This document shows, one piece after another, positions 51,331 through 64,000 of a stretch of DNA of 64,000 nt. Position 1 is the stretch's first letter. Every line of letters begins with the position of its first letter. A program made the translations under genes and the position numbers. The DNA is from Coturnix japonica (lineage: Eukaryota > Chordata > Aves > Galliformes > Phasianidae), in NCBI RefSeq assembly GCF_001577835.2, contig NC_029520.1, positions 47,094,381 to 47,158,380 on the forward strand. The letters are read 5' to 3'. Under the pieces are notes generated by a model that worked only from the letters and a program-made list of their open reading frames with translations, searched no databases and was not told the DNA's origin.

Positions 51331-54300
51331 GGGAAAAGTCTGTCCCTTTTGACAAAGGGAAAAATGGAAACAGAAAAATGTCCAGGCTGATCTTTGAAGA
51401 GGACAAGCAAATAGTGTGCTCCTGTTTTGAAAGAAATTGGCATCTTTCGCTGCATGGTTTGATGCAATTGGGCATGGATAGGAAATCAACAAATGCAACC
51501 CAAGCATTGCCCACAGTCAGTCCTATTTCAGGAGCTGCTATTTGAAAAATAAGTCCTTTTACACTTCTGTGCTCAGCAAATCTGATACAGTAAGGTTATC
51601 TTAAAAGGTTTTGAAAAGACACTAGTGCTCAGAACTCAGGGCCATTAATGCTAAGCCAAGCACAATGAACAGGGCCAGAGTGAAAATGTAAGGTCAGCTG
51701 GGACATGTTCTTCCACCGACTGATTCAGCTAGGGAAAAAGAGTTCTTTGGTTTTCGAAACACAGCTTGCCAACACTTGGTGCTAGGTCTTGTTCCTGATC
51801 CCTGGATGTCAAAGGCCCACTTTAAGAGTGCCGTGCAAAGTATACATTACTGCAGGCTTATCTGCTGTAGCTGGAACCACCAGTCCATTTAAGAATGTCT
51901 TGACTGGTATTAGCATCATGTAGGGATGCAAAGGCTCTGGGAGAGTTGTTTCTTGGACACACATGGATATTATTCATATCTTATTCTGCACACATCTGCG
52001 ACAGGGAAGGTCACAAACTGTTCTATAGTTAAATGCCTGAAGAGAGGGGTCTGAAAACGTATCTGAACAGTTTCTAGGGAAGTCTAAGCTCTCCTTTCTG
52101 AACAATGCCAGCCCAGGGAGACTGGAAAACACATTTCTCATGCATGTGTTTTGCATTAAATACAGCTGTCAAAAACGAGGAGGGCTCACGTTCCTGAAAA
52201 GGTGCAGTGGAGACAAACAGTTGGAATAAGGCCTTAACAGGAATGTGCCTGCCCAGCCTAAGATATAATCACCACTTCCACAGACCCTCTGAGGCAACCT
52301 TTAAACGAGCTGGCTCAGAGACCGGTAGCTGTGGGATTTCAGCAAATGCTGCACAAACCCATCCAGCTCCTCAGAGATGCCACTATTTGCTGCACTAGCC
52401 ACTCCTCTCATCCCCAGAGCCAGATAGACAGTGGCTCTGCACAAACCGCACCTTCCCGATGCTGCATCAATGGATCCGGAGAGAGACTATCTTTAACCAA
52501 GCCTCCCTGTCCCTGCCATACTGCAGATAATGCTTTCCAACTGTGTTGGCAATGAATTGAATCCATCTACTGCAATCTGATAATGCTTACCTCCAATCAT
52601 ATTGCTGCAGTAAAATTATGGAGTTGAAACAGCAAAGGCAAAATGCCTTTTTGTTTGCTTGATGTTGATTTTCCTCTTATTCAATAGATCCAGGCTGAGG
52701 TATTGTCCTCTGACCTAAGTATACATGATGAAGGAGTTCAGTTTGACTTGTAACAGCAGAATTCAGCTTACGATCTTCAAATGACAACATCAATTCACAG
52801 CTTTGATTATTTCACTGTAATATATCTTTGTATTTTTTATAAAGCTCATATTCTACAATAGTAGTCTAGCTGGGATGCAGTTGTGTGGCAACAGTGTACC
52901 ACATAAATTAAGCTAACTCTGGGTAATATCACAAAAAAAAATGTGTTTATAGCTTCATGCCAGTTTCTGACTAATGCTTTTGTTTGTTGCTATAGCAAAC
53001 CACACATGAATCTGATAGCCAAAAGCATGTTTATGACTAACCTTAGCTCTCTGGGGATTGAAAATATGGAGTAAAAAAAAAAAAAAGAAAATCCTCACAA
53101 CACAATGTGAGCAGAACATGATAGGAAACACCTTTTTTGGCACAAGTTACTATGAACATTAAAAGTGAAGAACATCAAGAATGGAAAACATTAGGAAATG
53201 GGAACTGTGGGAATAACCGCCTTTAACCCTCAGCAATTCAAGTACAACTTTTATTTCACATTGCAGACTTATCTGCGTAGCACTGGAGTACACTGCAGGA
53301 AGTCCTGGCTGGGTGTTAAGGGATGGATTTAAGTCTATGAAGTCTGGAGAAGCTTTGGATCACACTATAAAACATTCAGATCACTCTACTGAAGATCATT
53401 TTTACGCTTTGTCTTGACATCTAAGACAGTGGTATTCACTTAATTAATTCCTAGTACGATTTATACCTCAGGAGCTTCCAAGAGCCTGTCCCAAGAGTGA
53501 CACCTCATTATACTGTACAAACACACAGTGAAAGAACAATGCTATTCCGATGAGCTTTTTCATCCAACTAATGGGGAGAGCCAAAGGGAGAGGATGGTGG
53601 GCAGAACAGAGAAAAGATGAGAAGCAATGTAAGTGCACTACTCCCAGACATAAGGATGAGCCCAGGTGTCTCGCACCCCAGCTCACTTGCTGCATCTTTA
53701 CTCACAGATTCAACCCTGAATAAAGACAGGGTTATCACAATTCATGGCAAGTTTTCCCACTGTCTCTCCCAAAGCCCAACAGAGAGTTCTGTGATTGTAT
53801 ACAGATTGTATACAGGGTTGCAAAGCAATTGCTGATGATATGCAGAAGGCCATACAGGACTTCCTTTCTTTGCTACAGCAACAAACAAAATCGTTAGTCA
53901 CATTTTTTTCACATTATTTTTTTTAGTTCTCAACATTTGGTTGAAAACATAGTTTATGAACAAGTAAGAAGTGCTGTGAGGTTTTCCCCCCACCTTGGGA
54001 ACCTGAAAAGAGCTTTGGCTACAAGAAGTGCCATATGAAGACCATTTCAAAACAGCCACTCTATTTCCTGCAGCATACCCCAAAAAGCAGCTTCTCTTCC
54101 CTAGGACCACCATTGTAAGTGAGATTAGAGATTGTAAGTATAGATGAGAGGCTGCAAACCCAACTCATGCTGTGAATGACTTTCCTATCTGTACTAACAG
54201 AAGACACTGGTTACTAGTACCTATGGTGGGTATTTACACTGGTGCGGTGCTACATGGTGAGCACCTTTCACTCTGGGATTTCCAAGGGCATGCTCTGGGG

Positions 54301-57300
54301 TACCGATCACCCAGCCAGCATTATCTGGTATAACACATGTAGATACACCGCAGCATTTGGTCACGGTCACCTAAAAAGTCCCTGCACTTGCCCAGAGCAC
54401 CTCATGAACGCAACCAGCTCTCCCTGCCTCACAGAAAGTGAGGTAGCAAAGCAAAAAAGTGACTTGCACAAAGTCACAAAGCAAGCTGGCAGCAAAACCA
54501 GCAATAAATACAACCCAGATGTCCTGGATTCCACCTCCTCACTGTACTATGCTGCCTTCTCTGAGCTCAATGTTGAAAGGAAATGTTTTACATTTACTCA
54601 TCCCTCCTCTTCCTTTGTCAATAGAAATAAAAGCAGGCATCTGACTGCCTAAGTCTTGAATACTCTGATGGTTTCCAAGGCTTGTGATGAAAGTCAGCCA
54701 ACATTTCTATTGAATCCAGCCCTGGTGGACAACGAAAACTGATTTCTCTGCCAACTTGCCTATCAGTGCAAAACTTGCCTAAGCACATATTATATGGATA
54801 TGCATTGCACATATACATATTTCATGGCTTTGAAAAGAACCACTAATTGCAAAAACACTATAGTTGCGACTCAGCCAGCAAATAGACTTATCTACTATTT
54901 TAAAAAGAAGCAGCGTCATTATTTGTATAAGTACAGGGTTTAAATCGAGGCCGTGTACCTTTGCATTGTGTTGAAAGGTAGAGGATCTGACAGGACAATT
55001 GCTGGACTGAATGTTCTGAATTCTGCTTAAAGATTGGTGGCTCATTAGTATTAATTTTCCATCTGTTTATTTTTTGAACAGAGTGTCCAGTTCTTTAATA
55101 TATGGTCACTGAACTGCACCTGGAGTCTGTGCAGAGGGCCAGTTCTTGGTGCTTTCTAAAACCAATGTAATCTAATTTTGTGAGAGTAAGTCGTGCCCAT
55201 CCAGCAGAATATCATTACCTCTTTCAGCCCCAGGTGAGTTCAGGTCTCTGCGTAGTTAAAAGCACTCTTGCTATTTATCATCCTCGTGGCAAAAGCCACT
55301 CAGTTTTTCCTGCCTGTATTTACAAAAGTCTGTCAGGGAGCAATAAGTGTTGTGTTGTGTTGCCATAACTCTGCTGCCACTGAGCTGCTGTGGCTACCGG
55401 AAGGGACTTCAGAGAAGCTGGACAGACGTCATGAGGAAATGCAGTGTTACACGTTGTGCCTGTCCCAACTCCAAACACTCATGGGGAGCAACATGACAGT
55501 GGGAAGAAAAGCTTTAGCAGCTGCAGTCTACCTAAAATATTAAGCTTCTTTTTACAGGACTCCCTTTTTCCCCCCCTTATTAGAAAACAAATCACATTTT
55601 CAGAGCAAGATTTTGCATTCCGCTATGCTGTACCAAGTTCACAGCATTCACGCCTGCACCGCGAGCACTTTGCATGCACCCACTTGCTGGATTACTGTAT
55701 CCCCAGCTTTACTCCAACCAGCAGGGATTTATTATGACTGCAAATTTCTCGGATCTTCCAGACAATGAGGCAAACCAAAACACAGCCCAAAAAAAGCCTC
55801 TTTTCCTTTCCCTGTAAAACTATTTCCTCATTCCTGCCACCCCTGTTTAGCTCGACTGGCCGGACACAAAGCCTGTAAGTCCTCTGAGGCACATCCAGTA
55901 GGTGGCTATTTTTCACTCATCGTGGTGGGAACATTAACCTGCCATCAGGCTGCAGCAGCAATAAATGACAAGAATAAACCTTGAGAAACATGACTGGGTT
56001 GTGGCTTTTTTGTAAATCAACAGTAATTCTGACAGATTTGACTCTGCCTTCTTCCCAGAGGTGTTATATCTGCATATCTTCCGCAGAGCTGAAAAGCATC
56101 ACTCCTTCTCTCCAATGCATGTGCAGCCAGGTTAAGGACATTGCTCCTTGCTGCAATTGTTCAGTACCAGCTTGGCCAGTCCCAGCTCCCTCCAACTGAG
56201 GGTACAGGCCATAGCACACCTGTATTTTTCAAGTGCATCCAAGAGCCAAAACCATATCACAGTTCATCTCTGTCTCTTCACAAGAACAGAGCTAGCGAGT
56301 AGTTAGCAGGTCTGTTTGTGCTGGGGTGACAGCCAGCTCCTGTTTGGGATTAGATGATGATGGTTTTCCTTCCTTCTCCATCTCTTATCAGGTATTTAAA
56401 AGAAAAGGATTTGTGGGAAGGAGAAAATGCTAATTTTCATGGTTTTTTATGCCTTGAAATGAGTTTTCCTGGCATAATCCAGTACAGTTATCCAAACACT
56501 TCCCTTTGGTCTCTAAGGAGGTATAACTTTAAAAAGAAATAATTTTTTCCTCCTATCTCTACTCGACGCATTTCATTCACAGATTCCTGTTAGACTGACT
56601 GAAATGGTTGTTAAATCCACTGAGGACATTGAATCCAAATATTGACTTGGATTTCTGTGCTATTACTAAATGTGTTCCCTTCATGATAGATCTGCGGGGT
56701 TCTGCTTCCATCCAGCTCTGTAAATCACACAATAATTGAAATGTCCTCTTACAAATACAAGTGTGTGAAATACTATTCTAAAGTCTGTTTTACATCAAAG
56801 TTGATAATTTTCTAGACCTACACTTTACCCAGAAGTAGTGAGTAATAGCCAGGCCTATGAACACACTGCCCTTCACAACACCTCTGGCACTCTGCTCATA
56901 GGAAGAATGACAAATTAGTTATCCTCATAACTGTGCACATTATTTGCATATGTAGTCATCCATCACCATGAGTGCAAACCCTACATGTAGTCATTCTCAT
57001 GAGGAAATGCCCAGTTTGTCTCCAAAATGGGCTCTGACTAACAAGTTACCTTAATTAGACACTGAGTTGTCCAAGCTATTTGTTGCACAAGTCATTTTTT
57101 TCTTCTCACAATCAAGACCATTATGTGAAGAAGGCCAACCTTAAGGAGGGTGAGGACACAGTCTGTATAAAAATCAATGCAACCTTTCACTAGACCATAA
57201 ATCAGATCCATTCTGGCATACATGAAAATATGTGGGGAATGTTTAAAGACATTTTTGCATTCTTGTAAATTTTATGCTTTGGGCTGATTTTAGAGATGGT

Positions 57301-60300
57301 AACAGGGAAAGCTCAGCTCATACCAAGGAATATCACCAATCAAAGAAACCATTACCTTTCTCATGTTAGTTTCACAGATCTCCAGCTCAGAAGCCTTCTG
57401 ATAAACACACAGTCATTTCAAGCAAACAAAAAGCCCACAACTTTTTGGATTCCCATCTGACCTGAGGGTCATCTGACCCATTAACATCTTTGGGGTTCAC
57501 CAAAAGCAGTTTTCTAATTCTCAAAATCAAGCCTAACACTTCTTAGATATTTTATTCCCCTTTGGAATATAATGGCAACATTGGTTAAAGTAGTTCTTGC
57601 TATGCAAGAACATCTTGGAATTCCTTTGAGCTGCTTCTTCAAGCTGAATTTTCCATTTTTCCGTTCACTGCCCCAAATAATTCTGTCAAAGATGGATCTT
57701 TGGATTACAATGAGAATGATGTGAGGAAAGGAAAAGTTTTGGCATGTACTTATTTTGAGGGAAAAGGAGAGTTACGACTGGCTGAGAGTCAAAAGTCTGG
57801 GTGCTGTGGCAAACCACACAGCAAGCAAATGAAGAAGTGACCTGCAGGAGGTGGAATGGCATTAACTTTCTAGTGCTGGAGTGTGAGGATACTTGGGAAA
57901 AACAGGGATAATTACACTGGTGAAGTGTGGGAGCTTCAAGGACTCACTGCATGGTGGAGATATACTGTCAGTAGTAGTTCATTAGAGTATTTATCTAGGG
58001 CTATGCAGAAATGAGAAGAATTGCATGCAGCTCGAACCTTTCCTTTTAGACGCTGGGAGGCTGAGATGTAAACATACCACTAGTCAAGGGAGGAGAGTCG
58101 AGAGGTCAGTGGACAGGTAGAAAGGTATTTAAAATCTGATGGCAGCAGGGATAACAGCTGCTCCCCTGACTCTGCAAATATCAGATACAGTCAACCACTA
58201 TCAAAATCAAGGGGTGATTGTTCACTTAACTACAGAGGAGAAATGACATTTGCCCAGCAGTGAAGTTACTATGACTTTAGAGTCAAGCATTTATCAGTAG
58301 GCTTGGAAATCATATAAATCTTATCTCCTCTTTTAAAAAATAAACTAACAAACAAACAAAAAACCCCCAAACAGACAGATAACTTTGCCCTCTGAAGACA
58401 CTGCTATCTTTATTGGGCAGATGGAGTGGACAGGATAGGTGCCTGTTCTTCTTCAGGCACTTGCATTCTTGCTTTGTGGAATTTTACAGGGGCTGTTCCT
58501 GCAACCTGGCACTCACTCCCTATGGAGCTGCAGTCACGGAGACATGGGAGCAGATGCATCCTCCAGTGGTTACCTTGGCTTATTACATGGGCTGATATTC
58601 TGACTGTTTAGAGCTTCTAATTAGAGGAATCCTAGGAAAAAAACTTATGCCCCTTAGTGTTTTAAACATGCATAGAACAGCTTCTATTCCCTAGTAGAAA
58701 GCTCAAGGAAAGATAAAACCAAACCTCTATGCACTTTCAGAGGTTGAAACCAAGGCAATATACATTCCTATGGCTTCACAGGAAACACAACACTTCCACA
58801 TGATCCCAGCACGGTACATCCTACCCCTTCCACAGGCACTGACACCAATAGGAAAAGCATCAGTGATGTTTCTGGTGTTATTCCCCGGAGAAGAGTGGCT
58901 CCAGTCCAGCCTCCCTGCATTGAGCATGGGGCACCAAACACACCAAAGTCAGCAGGAGGTTAACTCAGAGCACAGTGATTCCCTTGACTATGGATTACAG
59001 ACAGTTGGATTTTGTTTCAGTGATGAGCTTCAAGTACAGCCAAAAGTTAACAGAGGCACGTTGACCTCATAGCTGTGAATGCAGATTGAGCGTCCAAGAC
59101 AATTAAAAGCATAAAGCACACACCATCTCTGAATCCCTGGCAAATCAGTGCTAGAAGTTACTGCTGCCCTGTCTGCCTGTGAAGACTTTAACACCCTCTT
59201 CATAGAGGTTGGAAGGCAGCCATCCCCAATGAATTACTTACAGGCTCTGACTAGAGGCAGGCTGGCTTCAGCTGGAGATTTACACAAGCCTCGTAATCTA
59301 ATAGTAGAGTTTACTTTATGAGAGTGCCACACCAAAGATAGTAAAATGCAATTTTCACTAACAAATCTACATGCTTCCACGGAAAAGCTCCAGCCATCAG
59401 AGAACATGTCAGCACTGCACAGGGCCTCAAGCAGATTTATAGTCTTCAGTTTATGGTTGAAGAGTTATTGTTAACTCCATTGTTATAGAGTTACAGCAAT
59501 TAAAAGCTCCAGTCACACTTATCATTTTAACCATAACTAATAAAACCTAATAAATTCTGAGACACGATGCATTTTCCTGCACCGCTTAAACATCTGCAAC
59601 CTTTTCACACTGGACTTTTGACCTGCTACGCTTGATTTTGGGAGTGAATTAGCTGTTGTAAGCTTCTTTTCCTTTAATTTGCTTGGACCTGCACAATTCC
59701 TTATAGTTTTTCTTTACTATAGTAAGATGCAGAGCAAGGCAGAGCTTAGAGGTTTTCCTTTATGTATGCAACAGGTGATTGCAATCAAAGTCCTGTATCT
59801 CTTTAATTAAAGTCACCTTCCAACTCTCTGTGTTTGCTTTTAAGAACAGTATTTCTGTTGTAGAAGGACAAACCCTTAGTGCTTTCTCTTGAGTAATAGT
59901 TCTTTTATTTTCTCTCAAAGCTTTAAGAACATTTTCCAGTTTTTCTATAGGTGTCCCCTGATAAAACTCAGAGCATCTGAAGTCATGTGTTTGGAAACAT
60001 ATTAAGGTGCTGGGTGAGGCAAAAGACCTAGACAGGTGGATAGAAAATTGTTACCCAGCATATTTCCTAGCACTTTGTCACCTGGCCTCATCAGCCTTGC
60101 AATGAAGAAATACAGAATCCCACTTCTATAGACAGTGTCACTTATCTCTGCTGTTTACTTCTTCAAGCTTTAAGTCTCAAACACTGCTGGCATACAGAAA
60201 TTCTAGTTCCAAGTCAATATGTTATCATGATATCTATATATATTGCAAGAGGTATTTCTTGAGATATAATACCCAGACAAATAAATTCCTCTTGGAGAAG

Positions 60301-61011
60301 CACAGATACTATGAACATCTGAATATATATATTTATTTATATATATGTATAGGGAAAGCACACAAAAAACCCTCACATTCATCAGAAAGCAACCTCACGG
60401 TACGCGAACTACAGTCTGCACCTTGCAACAGCTGGAACAATTGGAAATAAGGCTCTGTGTACTACAAAAAGAGCTTTGCTGTGTTTGAGATCATACGATG
60501 GGTTAAGTGCACAGGGAGAAGAAGTCAGAAAAACAACGTGCATGATCTGGAATAGAGATTACTGAATGGAGGGGCGTGTATGGCACCGAGAACCAACATC
60601 CCTTGGAAAACTTTGGGAGGCTGAGCACTGAAACTAGAAACTCCTGCAGTACCAAAGCAGCTCAGAAACTTCAAGCAGGCTGAAAATATTTGTTCATCCC
60701 TGACTGCTTATCTTCCCATATGCAAGAAAGAAGCAAAAACTGTGTGCCAGGTGGGATGCACCTCAGCTGGAGCGCTCACTGTGCCTTCCCCCAGCAGTAA
60801 CACTTAACACACAGTGGCTACAGGTTTCACTTAACCACAGCAGCTGGGAACACTATGGTTTTATAGTCACAATGCTCACTTTCTGCATCAAAGAACCACA
60901 CACCCACATCTCCTCGCAGTACTAAAAGCCCGTTGTCTGCTACAAACTTGTGCATCAAAGATAAAAAAGAGAGAGAGACTTTCATTAAAAAAAAAACATC
61001 CAAAAACTTAC
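51331..61011. other. Non-coding stretch
   Basis: Nearly 10 kb without a recognised exon or interspersed repeat. There are short alternating-TA tracts near 60230-60250 and 60322-60350. Open frames are all under about 140 codons and lack family features. Confidence 0.5.
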
Positions 61012-61260
61012 CAAAAATAACTGAAGTTCTCTAAAGTTGCCCTGAAGTTGAAATAGCCCAGAACACCAGTGCAGAGCCTGCCTTAAACTCTCTCTCTTTC
61101 TCACTCCCCCCTCTCTCTCCAGCAATTGGAAGGAGGGCTGTGCAGAAATTCAGCAAACAATTTTCCTTCTATGTCGACTGGGGCGTTCCTCTACGGGCAG
61201 AAAGGGGATGGCTAAGCCTGGGTGAGGCTTGTTGCTCTCCCCAAGCCAAAGAGCTCTGTC
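61012..61260 (-). promoter_or_regulatory. Candidate AHNAK2 5' non-coding exon and promoter area
   Basis: On the minus strand a strong donor, G|GTAAGT, falls at 61012/61011. It is preceded by a purine-rich stretch (the complement of the CT-rich run at 61088-61121) typical of some 5' UTRs. No initiator exon or TATA box is seen and the upstream limit is arbitrary. This is a hypothesis built on one splice donor and on the fact that AHNAK2 needs 5' exons in this direction. Confidence 0.2.
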
Positions 61261-63043
61261 GCAGATTACACAGCCTGTGAAATCCAATCCCTTTCTCTAC
61301 TAACGCAACAGCTGTACAACTTCAGCTGGGGCAGGAGTTGTGCACAGACTCAGGGCTTGCTCCCGAGTGAGTTTTCCATGCTGGAGGAGGCAGAGGAACA
61401 GGGGTTCCTGTAAGCTCTGTGGGCTCTCCCTGCTTGGTGCCTACAGCTGCAGGAATGAGCGTTTGTAGGGTGGAGGTACGGGGCAATTTCCTCGTGACCG
61501 AAAGTATATGGGATGTGGGCGCCAGTGCAAAACAAACATCTCTTTTCCTGAAATTCATTCCCAGCCTTGCTTCAGGACATAAGTGGGTAATTAACATTAT
61601 ATGTATTAGTAAACTCTCATGCGAGCATGCACACAGGCAGGATACAGTCTGTCACAAACAGCACAGTGCGAATGGGTTTCAAGGCTGCTCCTCTGTCCTC
61701 TTCACGTTTGTTTTGTTTTGCCAGCAGTTTAATTCCTCCCCCAAAATCCTGAACTCTGAGCTGACAGACCTTGCACCACATTCAGTGATGCCACGATTCA
61801 CAGCTTGGGGTGCCAGCACACTCTGTAGCACCAACACATGCAAAAAACCACTCAGCACAAGCAGAAACTGCTTTACTCGAACTCCCAGCTCTCCTCTCAC
61901 CTGTTGCTGTTTCCCCACCCCCAGCATGGGCAAGGAATTCATAACACAGCTGATTGCTCCCTCCCCCTCGGAGGAATTCTTCCCTCTTCTGATTACACCT
62001 CCCTGGAGTTTTGAAAAATCACAGCAAGAATCCTCAGCTGGGGTTTCCTGGGTTTGCAGAAGTATTTGCCTGCTTGTTTGCATGCTGTCACACAGGTGAG
62101 AGGTGAATGGGTGCGAAACACAAATAACACATAAGCAGCTCTGGCTGCTTTGCCAGCACACTGAAGCAGGATGTGAACAGATAAAATCCTATACCAGCCA
62201 AAGGAACTTGTGTTTGCTGACAAGCTGCTTTCATCTTGCGGCAGATATGCTGTGGGTTTTTGTGCTGTCACCTGTGAATAGATTGTAGGATCTCTAGCTC
62301 TGTAGGTGCTGTATTTTCAGATACAGCTTTAGAATGGATGCGTCCCATTTCTATAGTGGGCATGCTGAAATTGGTCAGTGAAAGCTGAGGGTGCTGCTCA
62401 GCTTCCTATGATGAGTGGATGCTTAACACAGACTTTTTGTAAAACCAGGTCTTGATGGAGCTTCAGTGCTTCTATTAAAGCTGATTCTGGAAAGAATTTT
62501 GTGTAATTAATGCAGATTATTATATTGAATTATCAGTTATATAAGATTGCATATATAGGAAAATGAATCAATATTATACATAATTTTATTTAATATACAA
62601 TTTCTCTGCGTATGAACTAGGTAGTGTTTCATGTTATTAATATATAATGTGTATAATTATATAATTAGTTATGATATAGGATACACAATTATATATAGTA
62701 TACATCATCTTATACAATTAATCTAAATGTCATGTGAGGCACAACCCAGTTCATATGCAAGCAGTATTTTCTCGTAAGTGTGACATCTACACTTATGAAA
62801 CAGAATAACTCATGGGCTGCAGGCAGTGTAGGGAGCCTGGAAGCAAAGGAGGGAGAGGAGGTGATGTGAGTGTGCCAGTGCCAGAGACCCAAGGTTCTGC
62901 ACTGTATCAGGAATCAAGCAAGACCTGCTGCAGCTGCTCCTGGGATGGAGGTGACCAGAGCCTCCTGAGTTTCAAGACCTCTAGAATTCAGCTCATTTTT
63001 TGTCCTGCTATTCTGATATCCCCCTTTCTATGCTCACTCATGG
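61261..63043. other. Non-coding stretch with very AT-rich segment
   Basis: 61419-62161 is open in one frame on each strand (226 and 160 codons) without recognisable protein character. 62505-62720 is extremely AT-rich with repeated TATAAT/ATTATA mirror motifs. Confidence 0.5.
62505..62720. repeat. AT-rich low-complexity region with short inverted repeats
   Basis: Alternating TATATA, ATTATA and TATAAT strings dominate about 215 bases. There is no clear tandem period. Confidence 0.75.
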
Positions 63044-63199
63044 GATCATAGTATCATTAAGGTTGAAAAAGACCTCTGAGATCACTTAGTCCAATCACCA
63101 CCCCATCTCCACCATGCCCGCTAACCATGTCCCTCAGTGCCACATCTACACGTTTCATGAGCACCTCCCAGGATGATGATTCCACCACCTCCCTGGGTG
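63044..63199 (-). mobile_element. CR1 LINE 3' fragment (reverse)
   Basis: GGGATCATAGTATCATTAAG, GTTGAAAAAGACCTCTGAGA, CCATGTCCCTCAGTGCCACA, CACCTCCCAGGATGATGATT, CCACCACCTCCCTGGG. Confidence 0.9.
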
Positions 63200-63491
63200 A
63201 TTACAGTCCTTGGAATCATACTGACGTTCAGACTTTCTGAGCCATCTTTTGACATAATCCTGAAAAACAACAGAAATAGGCATGCAAACAAGGAACCCAG
63301 CCTGACATGGTGGTTCCAGGCAGAGACAGGTTGTTTGGATGCAGAAATCTGGCTCCCACCTCTAGAACCAGAGGTGCAATCAGCAGCACTTCAGCTGGCT
63401 GCAGACCCATCAGAATTCAGAAGTAGTGTGTTCTGTCCTCAATGTGTGCGTTATTTAAACACATTGCTGAATATAATATATACCTGATAGC

Positions 63492-63825
63492 AGCATTTCA
63501 GTATCTAAAAGGAAGCTACAGGAGGGAAGAGGACAGATTCTTTAGCACCGTCTACGGTGATAGAACAAGGGGAAATAGTTTCAAGCTTAAAGAGGGTAAG
63601 TTTAGTTTGGATATAAAGAAAAAGTCTTTTACAGTGAGGGTGGTGAGGCACAGGCACAGGTTGTCCAGAGAGGAGGTGGATGCCCCAACCCTGGAGACTT
63701 TCAAATTGATGCTGGATCAGGCCCTGGGTAATCTGATATAGCTGTGCATGTCCCTGTTCATCGCAGGGGAGTTGGGTAGATGACCTTTAAGGATCCCTTC
63801 CAACTCTAAGGATTCTATGATTCTC
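63492..63825 (+). mobile_element. CR1 LINE 3' fragment
   Basis: The longest CR1 piece here: GGAAGCTACAGGAGGGAAGA, TGATAGAACAAGGGGAAATA, GTGGTGAGGCACAGGCACAG, GTGGATGCCCCAACCCTGGA, TTCCAACTCTAAGGATTCTA, TGATTCT. Oriented opposite to the copy 300 bases to its left. Confidence 0.93.
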
Positions 63826-64000
63826 TATTGATGGATGTTTCTTCAATCTTTCCAGCATTTTTAAAGCCCACATGAGACAAACGAATGGCTAAGTTGACAG
63901 AAGCCAACTGTTTTTTCCATAAACGTGGAAGAAATTTTTATGTTCTTTTTTTTTTTTTTTTTTAAAGGTATTGGGAAATCTGCGTTCATTGTCCCTGGCT
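63826..64000. other. Right edge, non-coding
   Basis: Contains a poly-T run at 63948-63963. Nothing else recognised. Confidence 0.6.

Overview
The window looks like avian nuclear DNA, most likely a galliform bird close to chicken. The interspersed repeats I recognise are almost all short, 5'-truncated CR1 LINE tails, genes have vertebrate GT-AG introns, and three adjacent genes (CEP170B, PLD4, AHNAK2) are in the order I recall from the end of human chromosome 14q. Gene names come from protein sequences remembered for the families; no search was run. I recognised no tRNA, rRNA, CRISPR array, endogenous retrovirus or other virus-like fossil.

Layout. Positions 1-9.4 kb hold the last exons of CEP170B on the plus strand (stop at 5508), followed by a probable long 3' UTR ending near an AATAAA at 9378. 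About 9.4-13.5 kb is non-coding with CR1 tails, a poly-C run and an AT-rich hairpin. Positions 13554-20813 hold the whole recognisable coding part of PLD4 on the plus strand: ten exons, 492 residues, both HKD motifs intact and a poly(A) signal at 21110. AHNAK2 is convergent to it on the minus strand. Its giant last exon runs from 36860 down to 23696, and five small upstream coding exons lie between 40862 and 37760, two of which encode the PDZ-like domain. The exon carrying the AHNAK2 start codon was not found. From 41 to 64 kb I see no convincing coding exon: this is either a long 5' intron of AHNAK2 or intergenic DNA, with CR1 tails and AT-rich tracts. A weak candidate minus-strand 5' non-coding exon ends at 61012.

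The most striking structure is inside the AHNAK2 last exon. One landmark motif recurs ten times at roughly 1.0-1.3 kb steps from 35.4 kb to 25.2 kb. The six copies nearest the N-terminus are GC-rich and apparently near-identical. The four C-terminal copies are AT-richer and strongly diverged. Much of the GC-rich core (about 28.98-33.72 kb and 34.81-35.17 kb) is riddled with small, insertion-biased indels that break the frame, while one island of almost exactly one repeat length (33.72-34.81 kb) is clean. I read this as uncorrected long-read consensus in a homogenised tandem array, not gene decay.

The three genes are neighbours by ancient synteny and do not form a pathway. CEP170B is a centrosome/microtubule protein, PLD4 an endolysosomal 5'-3' exonuclease of the phospholipase D fold, and AHNAK2 a giant PDZ-containing scaffold protein. 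No operon-like co-regulation is expected.
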